This document shows positions 9,024-18,533 of a DNA stretch of 64,000 bases, one piece after another. Under the pieces are notes generated by a model that was not told the DNA's origin, did no database searches, and was given only the letters and a program-made list of their open reading frames with translations. A program made the position numbers and the translations under genes. The DNA comes from Muricea muricata. Its lineage: Eukaryota > Cnidaria > Anthozoa > Malacalcyonacea > Plexauridae. Location of the stretch: assembly GCA_963855995.1 (NCBI GenBank), contig OY979717.1, forward strand, positions 35,350,997-35,414,996, written 5' to 3'. Position 1 is the first letter of the stretch; each line of letters starts with the position of its first letter.

Positions 9024-9044
9024 CTCCCAGCTCGATCCCGACAA
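9024..9044 (+). pseudogene. D4: B-box remnant in the slot 1-2 spacer (reference, U6)
   Basis: ctcccagctcgatcccgac resembles a tRNA T arm with B-box core ctcgatcc. It is present in every unit about 140 nt after D1. The AT-rich DNA before it (ttctttagtacattcatcatg) can be aligned weakly with D2, so this may be the slot-1 companion element, worn down. Confidence 0.4.
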
Positions 9045-9248
9045 AAAAGTTTAAGCTAAAAATTGTGCTTTCGATTTTTAAAACAGTATGTTTAAAACAA
9101 TGTTAATCTTACTGAATATTTTGGCTAAGACTAGGATGTTTTTCAAGTCAATGGTTTTGCACCTACGACGGCGCTATAAAATTCCTCGCATTCTTAATAT
9201 TTGAAACATTTGGAAACGTTGGCTTGTATCGACTCAGAAACAATAATG

Positions 9249-9257
9249 TATATAAAA
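9249..9257 (+). promoter_or_regulatory. TATA-like element upstream of slot 2 (reference)
   Basis: tatataaaa begins 42 bp before VA2 and is preserved before all slot-2 genes. The matching position before VA1 reads tatatgaga or tatatgaaa, so it has decayed exactly where the internal promoter is intact. Upstream TATA-like boxes are known to help TFIIIB recruitment at some tRNA genes; a role here is inference. Confidence 0.4.
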
Positions 9258-9290
9258 AACGCTGAGAATTTTTTCCATAAATGAAACCAT

Positions 9291-9363
9291 GTTTCTGTAG
9301 TGTAGTAGTTACCACGTGTGCTTAACACGCACAAGGTCCCCAGTTCAATACAGGGCAAAAACA
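9291..9363 (+). pseudogene. tRNA-Val(AAC) pseudogene, class VA2 reference (U6)
   Basis: The anticodon stem (tgtgc/gcaca) and loop with AAC are kept. The T arm reads CCCAG-TTCAATA-CAGGG, with an A52-A62 mismatch and a damaged B box (G57 and C60 both changed). The acceptor has a C5-A68 mismatch (caaaaac). The D-loop GG is AG. TTTTTT at 9372-9377 would stop Pol III. A TATA-like element lies at 9249-9257. Probably a decaying gene; a Pol III transcript driven from upstream cannot be excluded. Confidence 0.6.
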
Positions 9364-9598
9364 ATCGAAAGTTTTTTCACTGCAAAGAAAAAAGATATTT
9401 TGAACTTTTTGACAAATACGTGGAAACAACAAGGCGAGATAATTTCATAGTGTAGCGCCCGTACATAAAATAAAAATTGTGCCCAATTCTTTTAGGGTTA
9501 AAAACAGTGTGTTTCTTAGCTTTTCTTTCTGCGTGTCAATTTTTTCTTCTCATTAATCACTATCATTCCCAGGAAATGTTGTGCAACAGTTCAATCGC
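9364..9598 (+). other. AT-rich slot 2-3 spacer (reference, U6)
   Basis: About 235 bp after VA2: terminator T-run, D5 remnant, then ttttagggttaaaaacagtgtg and a pyrimidine-rich stretch before slot 3. It aligns along its length with the slot 4-5 spacer (9991-10218), supporting an ancestral two-gene repeat (AAC gene plus CAC/TAC gene). Confidence 0.6.
9448..9472 (+). pseudogene. D5: A-box remnant after VA2/VA3 (reference, U6)
   Basis: catagtgtagcgcccgtac resembles the 5' part of D1 (ccatagtgtagcggtcatc), with tRNA similarity ending after the D arm. Present after each slot-2 gene; after VA1 the matching place reads ctctagcacgcgtac and is barely recognisable. A possible fourth companion remnant. 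Confidence 0.3.
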
Positions 9599-9671
9599 AA
9601 TTCTGTAGTGTAGTGGTCATCACATGCGCTTCATACGCGCAAGGTTCTCAGTTCGATCCTGAGCAGAAACA
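9599..9671 (+). tRNA. tRNA-Val-type body with CAT anticodon, class VM reference (U6)
   Basis: The body is of tRNA-Val type with intact A and B boxes, a fully paired T stem (CTCAG/CTGAG) and anticodon stem (tgcgc/gcgca). Loop TTCATAC gives anticodon CAT, the methionine anticodon. Sister copies at 6308, 29921, 53050 and 60219 read TTCACAC (CAC), so one C36-to-T change made it. The acceptor is damaged (aattctg against cagaaac: pairs 1 and 2 lost). TTTTT follows at 9680-9684, so a transcript is conceivable, but 5' processing and charging are doubtful. Known valine identity in model tRNAs depends on A35 and C36; C36 is lost here. Confidence 0.6.
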
Positions 9672-9912
9672 TTCTAAACTTTTTAGCCTTCTTTGTATAA
9701 TGTGGCGGTCATCAGGTGTACTTAATTCGCGTAAGGGCTAAAGCCCGTCCCTAGGCAGAAACAGTCTAATCTGAAAAACGTGCTTTAGGATAAAGACATA
9801 AAATTCGTGGCCTGCTTATCCTTTGAAACCGTTGGAAAAGTTGGCTTCTATCGACTCTCAGACAATAATGTATATGAGATACGCTGAGATTTTTTCTAAT
9901 ATAAGCAGCCAT

Positions 9913-9990
9913 GTTTCTGTAGTGTAGTGTAGTGGTTATCACGTGTGCTTAACACGCACAAGGTCCCCAGTTCGATCCTGGGCAGAAATA
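9913..9990 (+). tRNA. tRNA-Val(AAC), VA1 with insertion (U6)
   Basis: Insertion present, but the D-loop GG is retained. C72 to T gives a G1-T72 wobble (3' end cagaaata). Confidence 0.7.
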
Positions 9991-10218
9991 ATGGGAAAAT
10001 TTTTCACTGTAAAGAAAAAATATATTTTGATTTTTTGACAAATATCTCAAAACACTTAGGCGAGAGTATTTCATACTCTAGCACGCGTACAAAAAAAATT
10101 GTGTTCAATTCTTTTAGAGTTTAAAACAGTGTGTTTCCTCACATTTCATTCTCTTTGTATTTTTTTCTACGCATTCTCACAAAAATTGTTCAGAATTTTT
10201 TTGGAACACATCAAGCGT

Positions 10219-10291
10219 GTTTCTGTAATGTAGTGGTCATCACGTGCGCCTCACACGCGCAAGGTCCTCAGTTCGATCCTGGGCAGAAACA
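10219..10291 (+). tRNA. tRNA-Val(CAC), VC of U6
   Basis: Matches the VC reference. Confidence 0.8.
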
Positions 10292-10938
10292 TTCTAAACT
10301 AATAAATTTCCGTCTTTATTGTAGCGATCAACATGTGTACTTAATTCGTGTAAGAAGCGTAAAAATCGTGCTATTATCTCATTAAAAAGTATCTTTCAAA
10401 CAATATTCATCTTAATAAAAATCTTCGCTTCGAGCAACATGTTATTTGAGTCAATGGTTTTGCACTTACCCAGAAAGAAGCTTGAAAATTTTTTGCTTCC
10501 TGAGATTTTGGAACTGTTAAAAAGTCCATGTTTCCATAGTGTAGCGGTCATCAAGTGTGGTTAACAAAGAGAAGGACTCGAGTTTGATCCTTGGTAGAAC
10601 CAGTCTAAATTGAAAAACTTTTTTCTTTAGTACATTCATCATGTTCAGTTATGCTTTTAATTGGCCCATTTTTCCCAGCTCGATCCCGACAAAAAAGTTT
10701 AAGCTAAAAATTGTGCTTTCGATTTTTAAAACAGTATGTTTAAAACAATGTTAATCTTACTGAATATTTTGGCTAAGACTAGGATGTTTTTCAAGTCAAT
10801 GGTTTTGCACCTACGACGGCGCTATAAAATTGCTCGCATTCTTACTATTTGAAACATTTGGAAACGTTAGCTTGTATCGACTCAGAAACAATAATGTATA
10901 TAAAAAACATTGAGAATTTTTTCCATAAATGAAGCCAT

Positions 10939-11011
10939 GTTTCTGTAGTGTAGTAGTAATCACGTGCGCTTAACACGCACAAGGTCCCCAGTTCAATCCT
11001 GGGCATAAACA
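10939..11011 (+). tRNA. tRNA-Val(AAC)-like, VA3 (U7)
   Basis: cataaac and C29-A41 as at 509; D loop gtagtaatc. Confidence 0.5.
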
Positions 11012-11246
11012 ATGGGAAAATTTTCCACTGTAAAGAAAAAATATATTTTGAATCTTTTGACAAATACGTGGAAAAAACGAGGCGAGAATATTTCAAAGTG
11101 TAGCGCCCGTACATAAAATAAAAATTGTGTCCAATTATTTTAGGGTTAAAAACAGTGTGTTTCCTAGCTTTTCTTTCTCCGTGTATATTTTTTCTTCTCA
11201 TTTCTCACTACCATTCCTAGGAAATGTTGTGCAACAGATCAATCGC

Positions 11247-11319
11247 GTTTCTGTAGTGTAGTGGTCATCACGTGCGCTTTACACGCGCAAGGTCCTCAGT
11301 TCGATCCTGAGCAGAAAAT
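11247..11319 (+). tRNA. tRNA-Val(TAC), VT of U7
   Basis: aaaat subtype (A72, T73). Confidence 0.68.
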
Positions 11320-11560
11320 TTCTAAACTTTTTAGACTTCTTTGTATAATGTGGCGGTCATCAGGTGTACTTAATTCGCGTAAGGGCTAAAGCCCGTTCCT
11401 GGGCAGAAACAGTCTAATCTGAAAAACGTGTTTTAGGATAAAGACATAAAATTCGTGGCCTGCTTATCCTTTGAAACCGTTGGAAAAGTGTGCTTCTATC
11501 GACTCTCAGACAATAACGTATATGAGATACGCTGAGATTTTTTCCAATAAAAGCAGCCAT

Positions 11561-11638
11561 GTTTCTGTAGTGTAGTGTAGTAGTTATCACGTGTGCTTAA
11601 CACGCACAAGGTCCCCAGTTCGATCCTGGGCAGAAACA
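11561..11638 (+). tRNA. tRNA-Val(AAC), VA1 with insertion (U7)
   Basis: As the 8264 reference. Confidence 0.72.
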
Positions 11639-11866
11639 ATGGGAAAATTTTTCACTGTAAAGAAAAAATATATTTTGATTTTTTGACAAATATCTCAAAA
11701 CACTTAGGCGAGAATATTTCATACTCTAGCACGCGTACAAAAAAAATTGTGTTCAATTCTTTTAGAGTTTAAAACAGTGTGTTTCCTCACATTTCATTCT
11801 CTTTGTATTTTTTTCTACGCATTCTCACAAAAATTGTTCAGAATTTTTTTGGAACACATCAAGCGT

Positions 11867-11939
11867 GTTTCTGTAATGTAGTGGTCATCACGTGCGCCTC
11901 ACACGCGCAAGGTCCTCAGTTCGATCCTGGGCAGAAACA
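11867..11939 (+). tRNA. tRNA-Val(CAC), VC of U7
   Basis: Matches the VC reference. Confidence 0.8.
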
Positions 11940-12587
11940 TTCTAAACTAATAAATTTCCGTCTTTATTGTAGCGATCAACATGTGTACTTAATTCGTGTA
12001 AGAAGCGTAAAAATCGTGCTATTATCTCATTAAAAAGTATCTTTCAAACAATATTCATCTTAATAAAAATCTTCGCTTCGAGCAACATGTTATTTGAGTC
12101 AATGGTTTTGCACTTACCCAGAAAGAAGCTTCAAAAATTTTTTGCTTCCTGAGATTTTGGAACTGTTAAAAAGTCCATGTTTCCATAGTGTAGCGGTCAT
12201 CAAAAGTGGTTAACAAAGAGAAGGACTCGAGTTTGATCCTTGGTAGAACCAGTCTAAATTGAAAAACTTTTTTCTTTAGTACATTCATCATGTTCAGTTA
12301 TGCTTTTAATTGGCCCATTTCTCCCAGCTCGATCCCGACAAAAAAGTTTAAGCTAAAAATTGTGCTTTCGATTTTTAAAACAGTATGTTTAAAACAATGT
12401 TAATCTTACTGAATATTTTGGCTAAGACTAGGATGTTTTTCAAGTCAATGGTTTTGCACCTACGACGGCGCTATAAAATTCCTCGCATTCTTAATATTTG
12501 AAACATTTGGAAACGTTGGCTTGTATCGACTCAGAAACAATAATGTATATAAAAAACGCTGAGAATTTTTTCCATAAATGAAACCAT

Positions 12588-12660
12588 GTTTCTGTAGTGT
12601 AGTAGTTACCACGTGTGCTTAACACGCACAAGGTCCCCAGTTCAATACAGGGCAAAAACA
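12588..12660 (+). pseudogene. tRNA-Val(AAC) pseudogene, VA2 (U8)
   Basis: As the 9291 reference. Confidence 0.6.
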
Positions 12661-12895
12661 ATCGAAAGTTTTTTCACTGCAAAGAAAAAAGATATTTTGA
12701 ACTTTTTGACAAATACGTGGAAACAACAAGGCGAGATAATTTCATAGTGTAGCGCCCGTACATAAAATAAAAATTGTGCCCAATTCTTTTAGGGTTAAAA
12801 ACAGTGTGTTTCTTAGCTTTTCTTTCTGCGTGTCAATTTTTTCTTCTCATTAATCACTATCATTCCCAGGAAATGTTGTGCAACAGTTCAATCGC

Positions 12896-12968
12896 GTTTC
12901 TGTAGTGTAGTGGTCATCACGTGCGCTTTACACGCGCAAGGTCCTCAGTTCGATCCTGAGCAGAAAAT
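12896..12968 (+). tRNA. tRNA-Val(TAC), VT of U8
   Basis: aaaat subtype inside a VM-type upstream flank (cattcccagg, cagttcaatcgc): a VM gene overwritten by VT. Confidence 0.68.
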
Positions 12969-13209
12969 TTCTAAACTTTTTAGACTTCTTTGTATAATGT
13001 GGCGGTCATCAGGTGTACTTAATTCGCGTAAGGGCTAAAGCCCGTTCCTGGGCAGAAACAGTCTAATCTGAAAAACGTGTTTTAGGATAAAGACATAAAA
13101 TTCGTGGCCTGCTTATCCTTTGAAACCGTTGGAAAAGTTTGCTTCTATCGACTCTCAGACAATAACGTATATGAGATACGCTGAGATTTTTTCCAATAAA
13201 AGCAGCCAT

Positions 13210-13287
13210 GTTTCTGTAGTGTAGTGTAGTAGTTATCACGTGTGCTTAACACGCACAAGGTCCCCAGTTCGATCCTGGGCAGAAATA
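13210..13287 (+). tRNA. tRNA-Val(AAC), VA1 with insertion (U8)
   Basis: A18 as at 8264, plus T72 as at 9913: a mixture of the two subtypes. Confidence 0.68.
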
Positions 13288-13515
13288 ATGGGAAAATTTT
13301 TCACTGTAAAGAAAAAATATATTTTGATTTTTTGACAAATATCTCAAAACACTTAGGCGAGAGTATTTCATACTCTAGCACGCGTACAAAAAAAATTGTG
13401 TTCAATTCTTTTAGAGTTTAAAACAGTGTGTTTCCTCACATTTCATTCTCTTTGTATTTTTTTCTACGCATTCTCACAAAAATTGTTCAGAATTTTTTTG
13501 GAACACATCAAGCGT

Positions 13516-13588
13516 GTTTCTGTAATGTAGTGGTCATCACGTGCGCCTCACACGCGCAAGGTCCTCAGTTCGATCCTGGGCAGAAACA
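13516..13588 (+). tRNA. tRNA-Val(CAC), VC of U8
   Basis: Matches the VC reference. Confidence 0.8.
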
Positions 13589-14235
13589 TTCTAAACTAAT
13601 AAATTTCCGTCTTTATTGTAGCGATCAACATGTGTACTTAATTCGTGTAAGAAGCGTAAAAATCGTGCTATTATCTCATTAAAAAGTATCTTTCAAACAA
13701 TATTCATCTTAATAAAAATCTTCGCTTCGAGCAACATGTTATTTGAGTCAATGGTTTTGCACTTACCCAGAAAGAAGCTTGAAAATTTTTTGCTTCCTGA
13801 GATTTTGGAACTGTTAAAAAGTCCATGTTTCCATAGTGTAGCGGTCATCAAGTGTGGTTAACAAAGAGAAGGACTCGAGTTTGATCCTTGGTAGAACCAG
13901 TCTAAATTGAAAAACTTTTTTCTTTAGTACATTCATCATGTTCAGTTATGCTTTTAATTGGCCCATTTCTCCCAGCTCGATCCCGACAAAAAAGTTTAAG
14001 CTAAAAATTGTGCTTTCGATTTTTAAAACAGTATGTTTAAAACAATGTTAATCTTACTGAATATTTTGGCTAAGACTAGGATGTTTTTCAAGTCAGTGGT
14101 TTTGCACCTACGACGGCGCTATAAAATTGCTCGCATTCTTACTATTTGAAACATTTGGAAACGTTAGCTTGTATCGACTCAGAAACAATAATGTATATAA
14201 AAAACATTGAGAATTTTTTCCATAAATGAAGCCAT

Positions 14236-14308
14236 GTTTCTGTAGTGTAGTAGTAATCACGTGCGCTTAACACGCACAAGGTCCCCAGTTCAATCCTGGG
14301 CATAAACA
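14236..14308 (+). tRNA. tRNA-Val(AAC)-like, VA3 (U9)
   Basis: As 10939. Confidence 0.5.
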
Positions 14309-14543
14309 ATGGGAAAATTTTCCACTGTAAAGAAAAAATATATTTTGAATCTTTTGACAAATACGTGGAAAAAACGAGGCGAGAATATTTCAAAGTGTAG
14401 CGCCCGTACATAAAATAAAAATTGTGTCCAATTATTTTAGGGTTAAAAACAGTGTGTTTCCTAGCTTTTCTTTCTCCGTGTATATTTTTTCTTCTCATTT
14501 CTCACTACCATTCCTAGGAAATGTTGTGCAACAGATCAATCGC

Positions 14544-14616
14544 GTTTCTGTAGTGTAGTGGTCATCACGTGCGCTTTACACGCGCAAGGTCCTCAGTTCG
14601 ATCCTGAGCAGAAAAT
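14544..14616 (+). tRNA. tRNA-Val(TAC), VT of U9
   Basis: aaaat subtype. Confidence 0.68.
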
Positions 14617-14857
14617 TTCTAAACTTTTTAGACTTCTTTGTATAATGTGGCGGTCATCAGGTGTACTTAATTCGCGTAAGGGCTAAAGCCCGTTCCTGGG
14701 CAGAAACAGTCTAATCTGAAAAACGTGTTTTAGGATAAAGACATAAACTTCGTGGCCTGCTTATCCTTTGAAACCGTTGGAAAAGTGTGCTTCTATCGAC
14801 TCTCAGACAATAACGTATATGAGATACGCTGAGATTTTTTCCAATAAAAGCAGCCAT

Positions 14858-14935
14858 GTTTCTGTAGTGTAGTGTAGTAGTTATCACGTGTGCTTAACAC
14901 GCACAAGGTCCCCAGTTCGATCCTGGGCAGAAACA
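14858..14935 (+). tRNA. tRNA-Val(AAC), VA1 with insertion (U9)
   Basis: As the 8264 reference. Confidence 0.72.
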
Positions 14936-15163
14936 ATGGGAAAATTTTTCACTGTAAAGAAAAAATATATTTTGATTTTTTGACAAATATCTCAAAACAC
15001 TTAGGCGAGAATATTTCATACTCTAGCACGCGTACAAAAAAAATTGTGTTCAATTCTTTTAGAGTTTAAAACAGTGTGTTTCCTCACATTTCATTCTCTT
15101 TGTATTTTTTTCTACGCATTCTCACAAAAATTGTTCAGAATTTTTTTGGAACACATCAAGCGT

Positions 15164-15236
15164 GTTTCTGTAATGTAGTGGTCATCACGTGCGCCTCACA
15201 CGCGCAAGGTCCTCAGTTCGATCCTGGGCAGAAACA
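15164..15236 (+). tRNA. tRNA-Val(CAC), VC of U9
   Basis: Matches the VC reference. Confidence 0.8.
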
Positions 15237-15884
15237 TTCTAAACTAATAAATTTCCGTCTTTATTGTAGCGATCAACATGTGTACTTAATTCGTGTAAGA
15301 AGCGTAAAAATCGTGCTATTGTCTCATTAAAAAGTATCTTTCAAACAATATTCATCTTAATAAAAATCTTCGCTTCGAGCAACATGTTATTTGAGTCAAT
15401 GGTTTTGCACTTACCCAGAAAGAAGCTTCAAAAATTTTTTGCTTCCTGAGATTTTGGAACTGTTAAAAAGTCCATGTTTCCATAGTGTAGCGGTCATCAA
15501 AAGTGGTTAACAAAGAGAAGGACTCGAGTTTGATCCTTGGTAGAACCAGTCTAAATTGAAAAACTTTTTTCTTTAGTACATTCATCATGTTCAGTTATGC
15601 TTTTAATTGGCCCATTTCTCCCAGCTCGATCCCGACAAAAAAGTTTAAGCTAAAAATTGTGCTTTCGATTTTTAAAACAGTATGTTTAAAACAATGTTAA
15701 TCTTACTGAATATTTTGGCTAAGACTAGGATGTTTTTCAAGTCAATGGTTTTGCACCTACGACGGCGCTATAAAATTCCTCGCATTCTTAATATTTGAAA
15801 CATTTGGAAACGTTGGCTTGTATCGACTCAGAAACAATAATGTATATAAAAAACGCTGAGAATTTTTTCCATAAATGAAACCAT

Positions 15885-15957
15885 GTTTCTGTAGTGTAGT
15901 AGTTACCACGTGTGCTTAACACGCACAAGGTCCCCAGTTCAATACAGGGCAAAAACA
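15885..15957 (+). pseudogene. tRNA-Val(AAC) pseudogene, VA2 (U10)
   Basis: As the 9291 reference. Confidence 0.6.
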
Positions 15958-16192
15958 ATCGAAAGTTTTTTCACTGCAAAGAAAAACGATATTTTGAACT
16001 TTTTGACAAATACGTGGAAACAACAAGGCGAGATAATTTCATAGTGTAGCGCCCGTACATAAAATAAAAATTGTGCCCAATTCTTTTAGGGTTAAAAACA
16101 GTGTGTTTCTTAGCTTTTCTTTCTGCGTGTCAATTTTTTCTTCTCATTAATCACTATCATTCCCAGGAAATGTTGTGCAACAGTTCAATCGC

Positions 16193-16265
16193 GTTTCTGT
16201 AGTGTAGTGGTCATCACGTGCGCTTTACACGCGCAAGGTCCTCAGTTCGATCCTGAGCAGAAAAT
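16193..16265 (+). tRNA. tRNA-Val(TAC), VT of U10
   Basis: aaaat subtype with a VM-type upstream flank, as in U8. Confidence 0.68.
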
Positions 16266-16506
16266 TTCTAAACTTTTTAGACTTCTTTGTATAATGTGGC
16301 GGTCATCAGGTGTACTTAATTCGCGTAAGGGCTAAAGCCCGTTCCTGGGCAGAAACAGTCTAATCTGAAAAACGTGTTTTAGGATAAAGACATAAAATTC
16401 GTGGCCTGCTTATCCTTTGAAACCGTTGGAAAAGTTTGCTTCTATCGACTCTCAGACAATAACGTATATGAGATACGCTGAGATTTTTTCCAATAAAAGC
16501 AGCCAA

Positions 16507-16584
16507 GTTTCTGTAGTGTAGTGTAGTAGTTATCACGTGTGCTTAACACGCACAAGGTCCCCAGTTCGATCCTGGGCAGAAACA
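16507..16584 (+). tRNA. tRNA-Val(AAC), VA1 with insertion (U10)
   Basis: As the 8264 reference; the base two before the gene is A, not T. Confidence 0.72.
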
Positions 16585-16812
16585 ATGGGAAAATTTTTCA
16601 CTGTAAAGAAAAAATATATTTTGATTTGTTGACAAATATCTCAAAACACTTAGGCGAGAATATTTCATACTCTAGCACGCGTACAAAAAAAATTGTGTTC
16701 AATTCTTTTAGAGTTTAAAACAGTGTGTTTCCTCACATTTCATTCTCTTTGTATTTTTTTCTACGTATTCTCACAAAAATTGTTCAGAATTTTTTTGGAA
16801 CACATCAAGCGT

Positions 16813-16885
16813 GTTTCTGTAATGTAGTGGTCATCACGTGCGCCTCACACGCGCAAGGTCCTCAGTTCGATCCTGGGCAGAAACA
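16813..16885 (+). tRNA. tRNA-Val(CAC), VC of U10
   Basis: Matches the VC reference. Confidence 0.8.
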
Positions 16886-17533
16886 TTCTAAACTAATAAA
16901 TTTCCGTCTTTATTGTAGCGATCAACATGTGTACTTAATTCGTGTAAGAAGCGTAAAAATCGTGCTATTATCTCATTAAAAAGTATCTTTCAAACAATAT
17001 TCATCTTAATAAAAATCTTCGCTTCGAGCAACATGTTATTTGAGTCAATGGTTTTGCACTTACCCAGAAAGAAGCTTCAAAAATTTTTTGCTTCCTGAGA
17101 TTTTGGAACTGTTAAAAAGTCCATGTTTCCATAGTGTAGCGGTCATCAAAAGTGGTTAACAAAGAGAAGGACTCGAGTTTGATCCTTGGTAGAGCCAGTC
17201 TAAATTGAAAAACTTTTTTCTTTAGTACATTCATCATGTTCAGTTATGCTTTTAATTGGCCCATTTCTCCCAGCTCGATCCCGACAAAAAAGTTTAAGCT
17301 AAAAATTGTGCTTTCGATTTTTAAAACAGTATGTTTAAAACAATGTTAATCTTACTGAATATTTTGGCTAAGACTAGGATGTTTTTCAAGTCAATGGTTT
17401 TGCACCTACGACGGCGCTATAAAATTCCTCGCATTCTTAATATTTGAAACATTTGGAAACGTTGGCTTGTATCGACTCAGAAACAATAATGTATATAAAA
17501 AACGCTGAGAATTTTTTCCATAAATGAAACCAT

Positions 17534-17606
17534 GTTTCTGTAGTGTAGTAGTTACCACGTGTGCTTAACACGCACAAGGTCCCCAGTTCAATACAGGGCA
17601 AAAACA
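17534..17606 (+). pseudogene. tRNA-Val(AAC) pseudogene, VA2 (U11)
   Basis: As the 9291 reference. Confidence 0.6.
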
Positions 17607-17841
17607 ATCGAAAGTTTTTTCACTGCAAAGAAAAAAGATATTTTGAACTTTTTGACAAATACGTGGAAACAACAAGGCGAGATAATTTCATAGTGTAGCG
17701 CCCGTACATAAAATAAAAATTGTGCCCAATTCTTTTAGGGTTAAAAACAGTGTGTTTCTTAGCTTTTCTTTCTGCGTGTAAATTTTTTCTTCTCATTAAT
17801 CACTATCATTCCCAGGAAATGTTGTGCAACAGTTCAATCGC

Positions 17842-17914
17842 AATTCTGTAGTGTAGTGGTCATCACATGCGCTTCATACGCGCAAGGTTCTCAGTTCGAT
17901 CCTGAGCAGAAACA
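17842..17914 (+). tRNA. tRNA-Val-type, CAT anticodon, VM (U11)
   Basis: As the 9599 reference. Confidence 0.58.
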
Positions 17915-18155
17915 TTCTAAACTTTTTAGCCTTCTTTGTATAATGTGGCGGTCATCAGGTGTACTTAATTCGCGTAAGGGCTAAAGCCCGTCCCTGGGCA
18001 GAAACAGTCTAATCTGAAAAACGTGTTTTAGGATAAAGACATAAAATTCGTGGCCTGCTTATCCTTTGAAACCGTTGGAAAAGTTTGCTTCTATCGACTC
18101 TCAGACAATAACGTATATGAGATACGCTGAGATTTTTTCCAATAAAAGCAGCCAT

Positions 18156-18233
18156 GTTTCTGTAGTGTAGTGTAGTAGTTATCACGTGTGCTTAACACGC
18201 ACAAGGTCCCCAGTTCGATCCTGGGCAGAAACA
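18156..18233 (+). tRNA. tRNA-Val(AAC), VA1 with insertion (U11)
   Basis: As the 8264 reference. Confidence 0.72.
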
Positions 18234-18460
18234 ATGGGAAAATTTTTCACTGTAAAGAAAAAATATATTTTGATTTGTTGACAAATATCTCAAAACACTT
18301 AGGCGAGAATATTTCATACTCTAGCACGCGTACAAAAAAAATTGTGTTCAATTCTTTTAGAGTTTAAAACAGTGTGTTTCCTCACATTTCATTCTCTTTG
18401 TATTTTTTCTACGCATTCTCACAAAAATTGTTCAGAATTTTTTTGGAACACATCAAGCGT

Positions 18461-18533
18461 GTTTCTGTAATGTAGTGGTCATCACGTGCGCCTCACACGC
18501 GCAAGGTCCTCAGTTCGATCCTGGGCAGAAACA
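18461..18533 (+). tRNA. tRNA-Val(CAC), VC of U11
   Basis: Matches the VC reference. Confidence 0.8.

Larger units (their letters stand above)
8956..9290 (+). other. AT-rich slot 1-2 spacer (reference, U6)
   Basis: About 335 bp, the longest stretch between tRNA elements. It holds D4, gacggcgctataaaattcc (9167-9184, with a tataaaa core) and the TATA-like element before slot 2. No ORF or other recognisable feature. The 3' end (gaaacatttggaaacgttgg to tttttccataaatg) aligns with the spacer before VA1 (gaaaccgttggaaaag to ttttttccaataaaag). Confidence 0.6.
8783..10431 (+). repeat. Unit U6 (1,649 bp), reference standard unit
   Basis: Order D1 (8882), D4 remnant (9024), VA2 (9291), VM (9599), D2 (9689), VA1 (9913), VC (10219), D3 (about 10318). 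Slot starts are 409, 308, 314 and 306 bp apart. Confidence 0.92.
10432..12079 (+). repeat. Unit U7 (1,648 bp)
   Basis: Order D1-VA3-VT-D2-VA1-VC. Near-identical to U9 across all slots. Confidence 0.92.
12080..13728 (+). repeat. Unit U8 (1,649 bp)
   Basis: Order D1-VA2-VT-D2-VA1-VC. It has a VA2-type first half but VT instead of VM in slot 3. Confidence 0.92.
13729..15376 (+). repeat. Unit U9 (1,648 bp)
   Basis: Order D1-VA3-VT-D2-VA1-VC, as in U7. U7+U8 and U9+U10 form two consecutive near-copies of a 3.3-kb pair. Confidence 0.92.
15377..17025 (+). repeat. Unit U10 (1,649 bp)
   Basis: Order D1-VA2-VT-D2-VA1-VC, as in U8. The base before the VA1 5' flank differs (caag for catg). Confidence 0.92.

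Noticed and set aside
9599..9671. Selenocysteine or stop-suppressor anticodon in VM (TCA) and VT (TTA)
   Set aside because: This came from shifting the anticodon loop by one base. Aligning the stem gcgc/gcgc fixes the loop as TTCATAC and TTTACAC, giving CAT and TAC.
10845..11201. Open reading frames of 61-119 aa recurring on the - strand
   Set aside because: They are antisense to VA3; the PRIELGTLCVLS...YYTTETW stretch is the reverse complement of the tRNA. Length varies with stop codons made by array mutations, with no sign of protein-level constraint.
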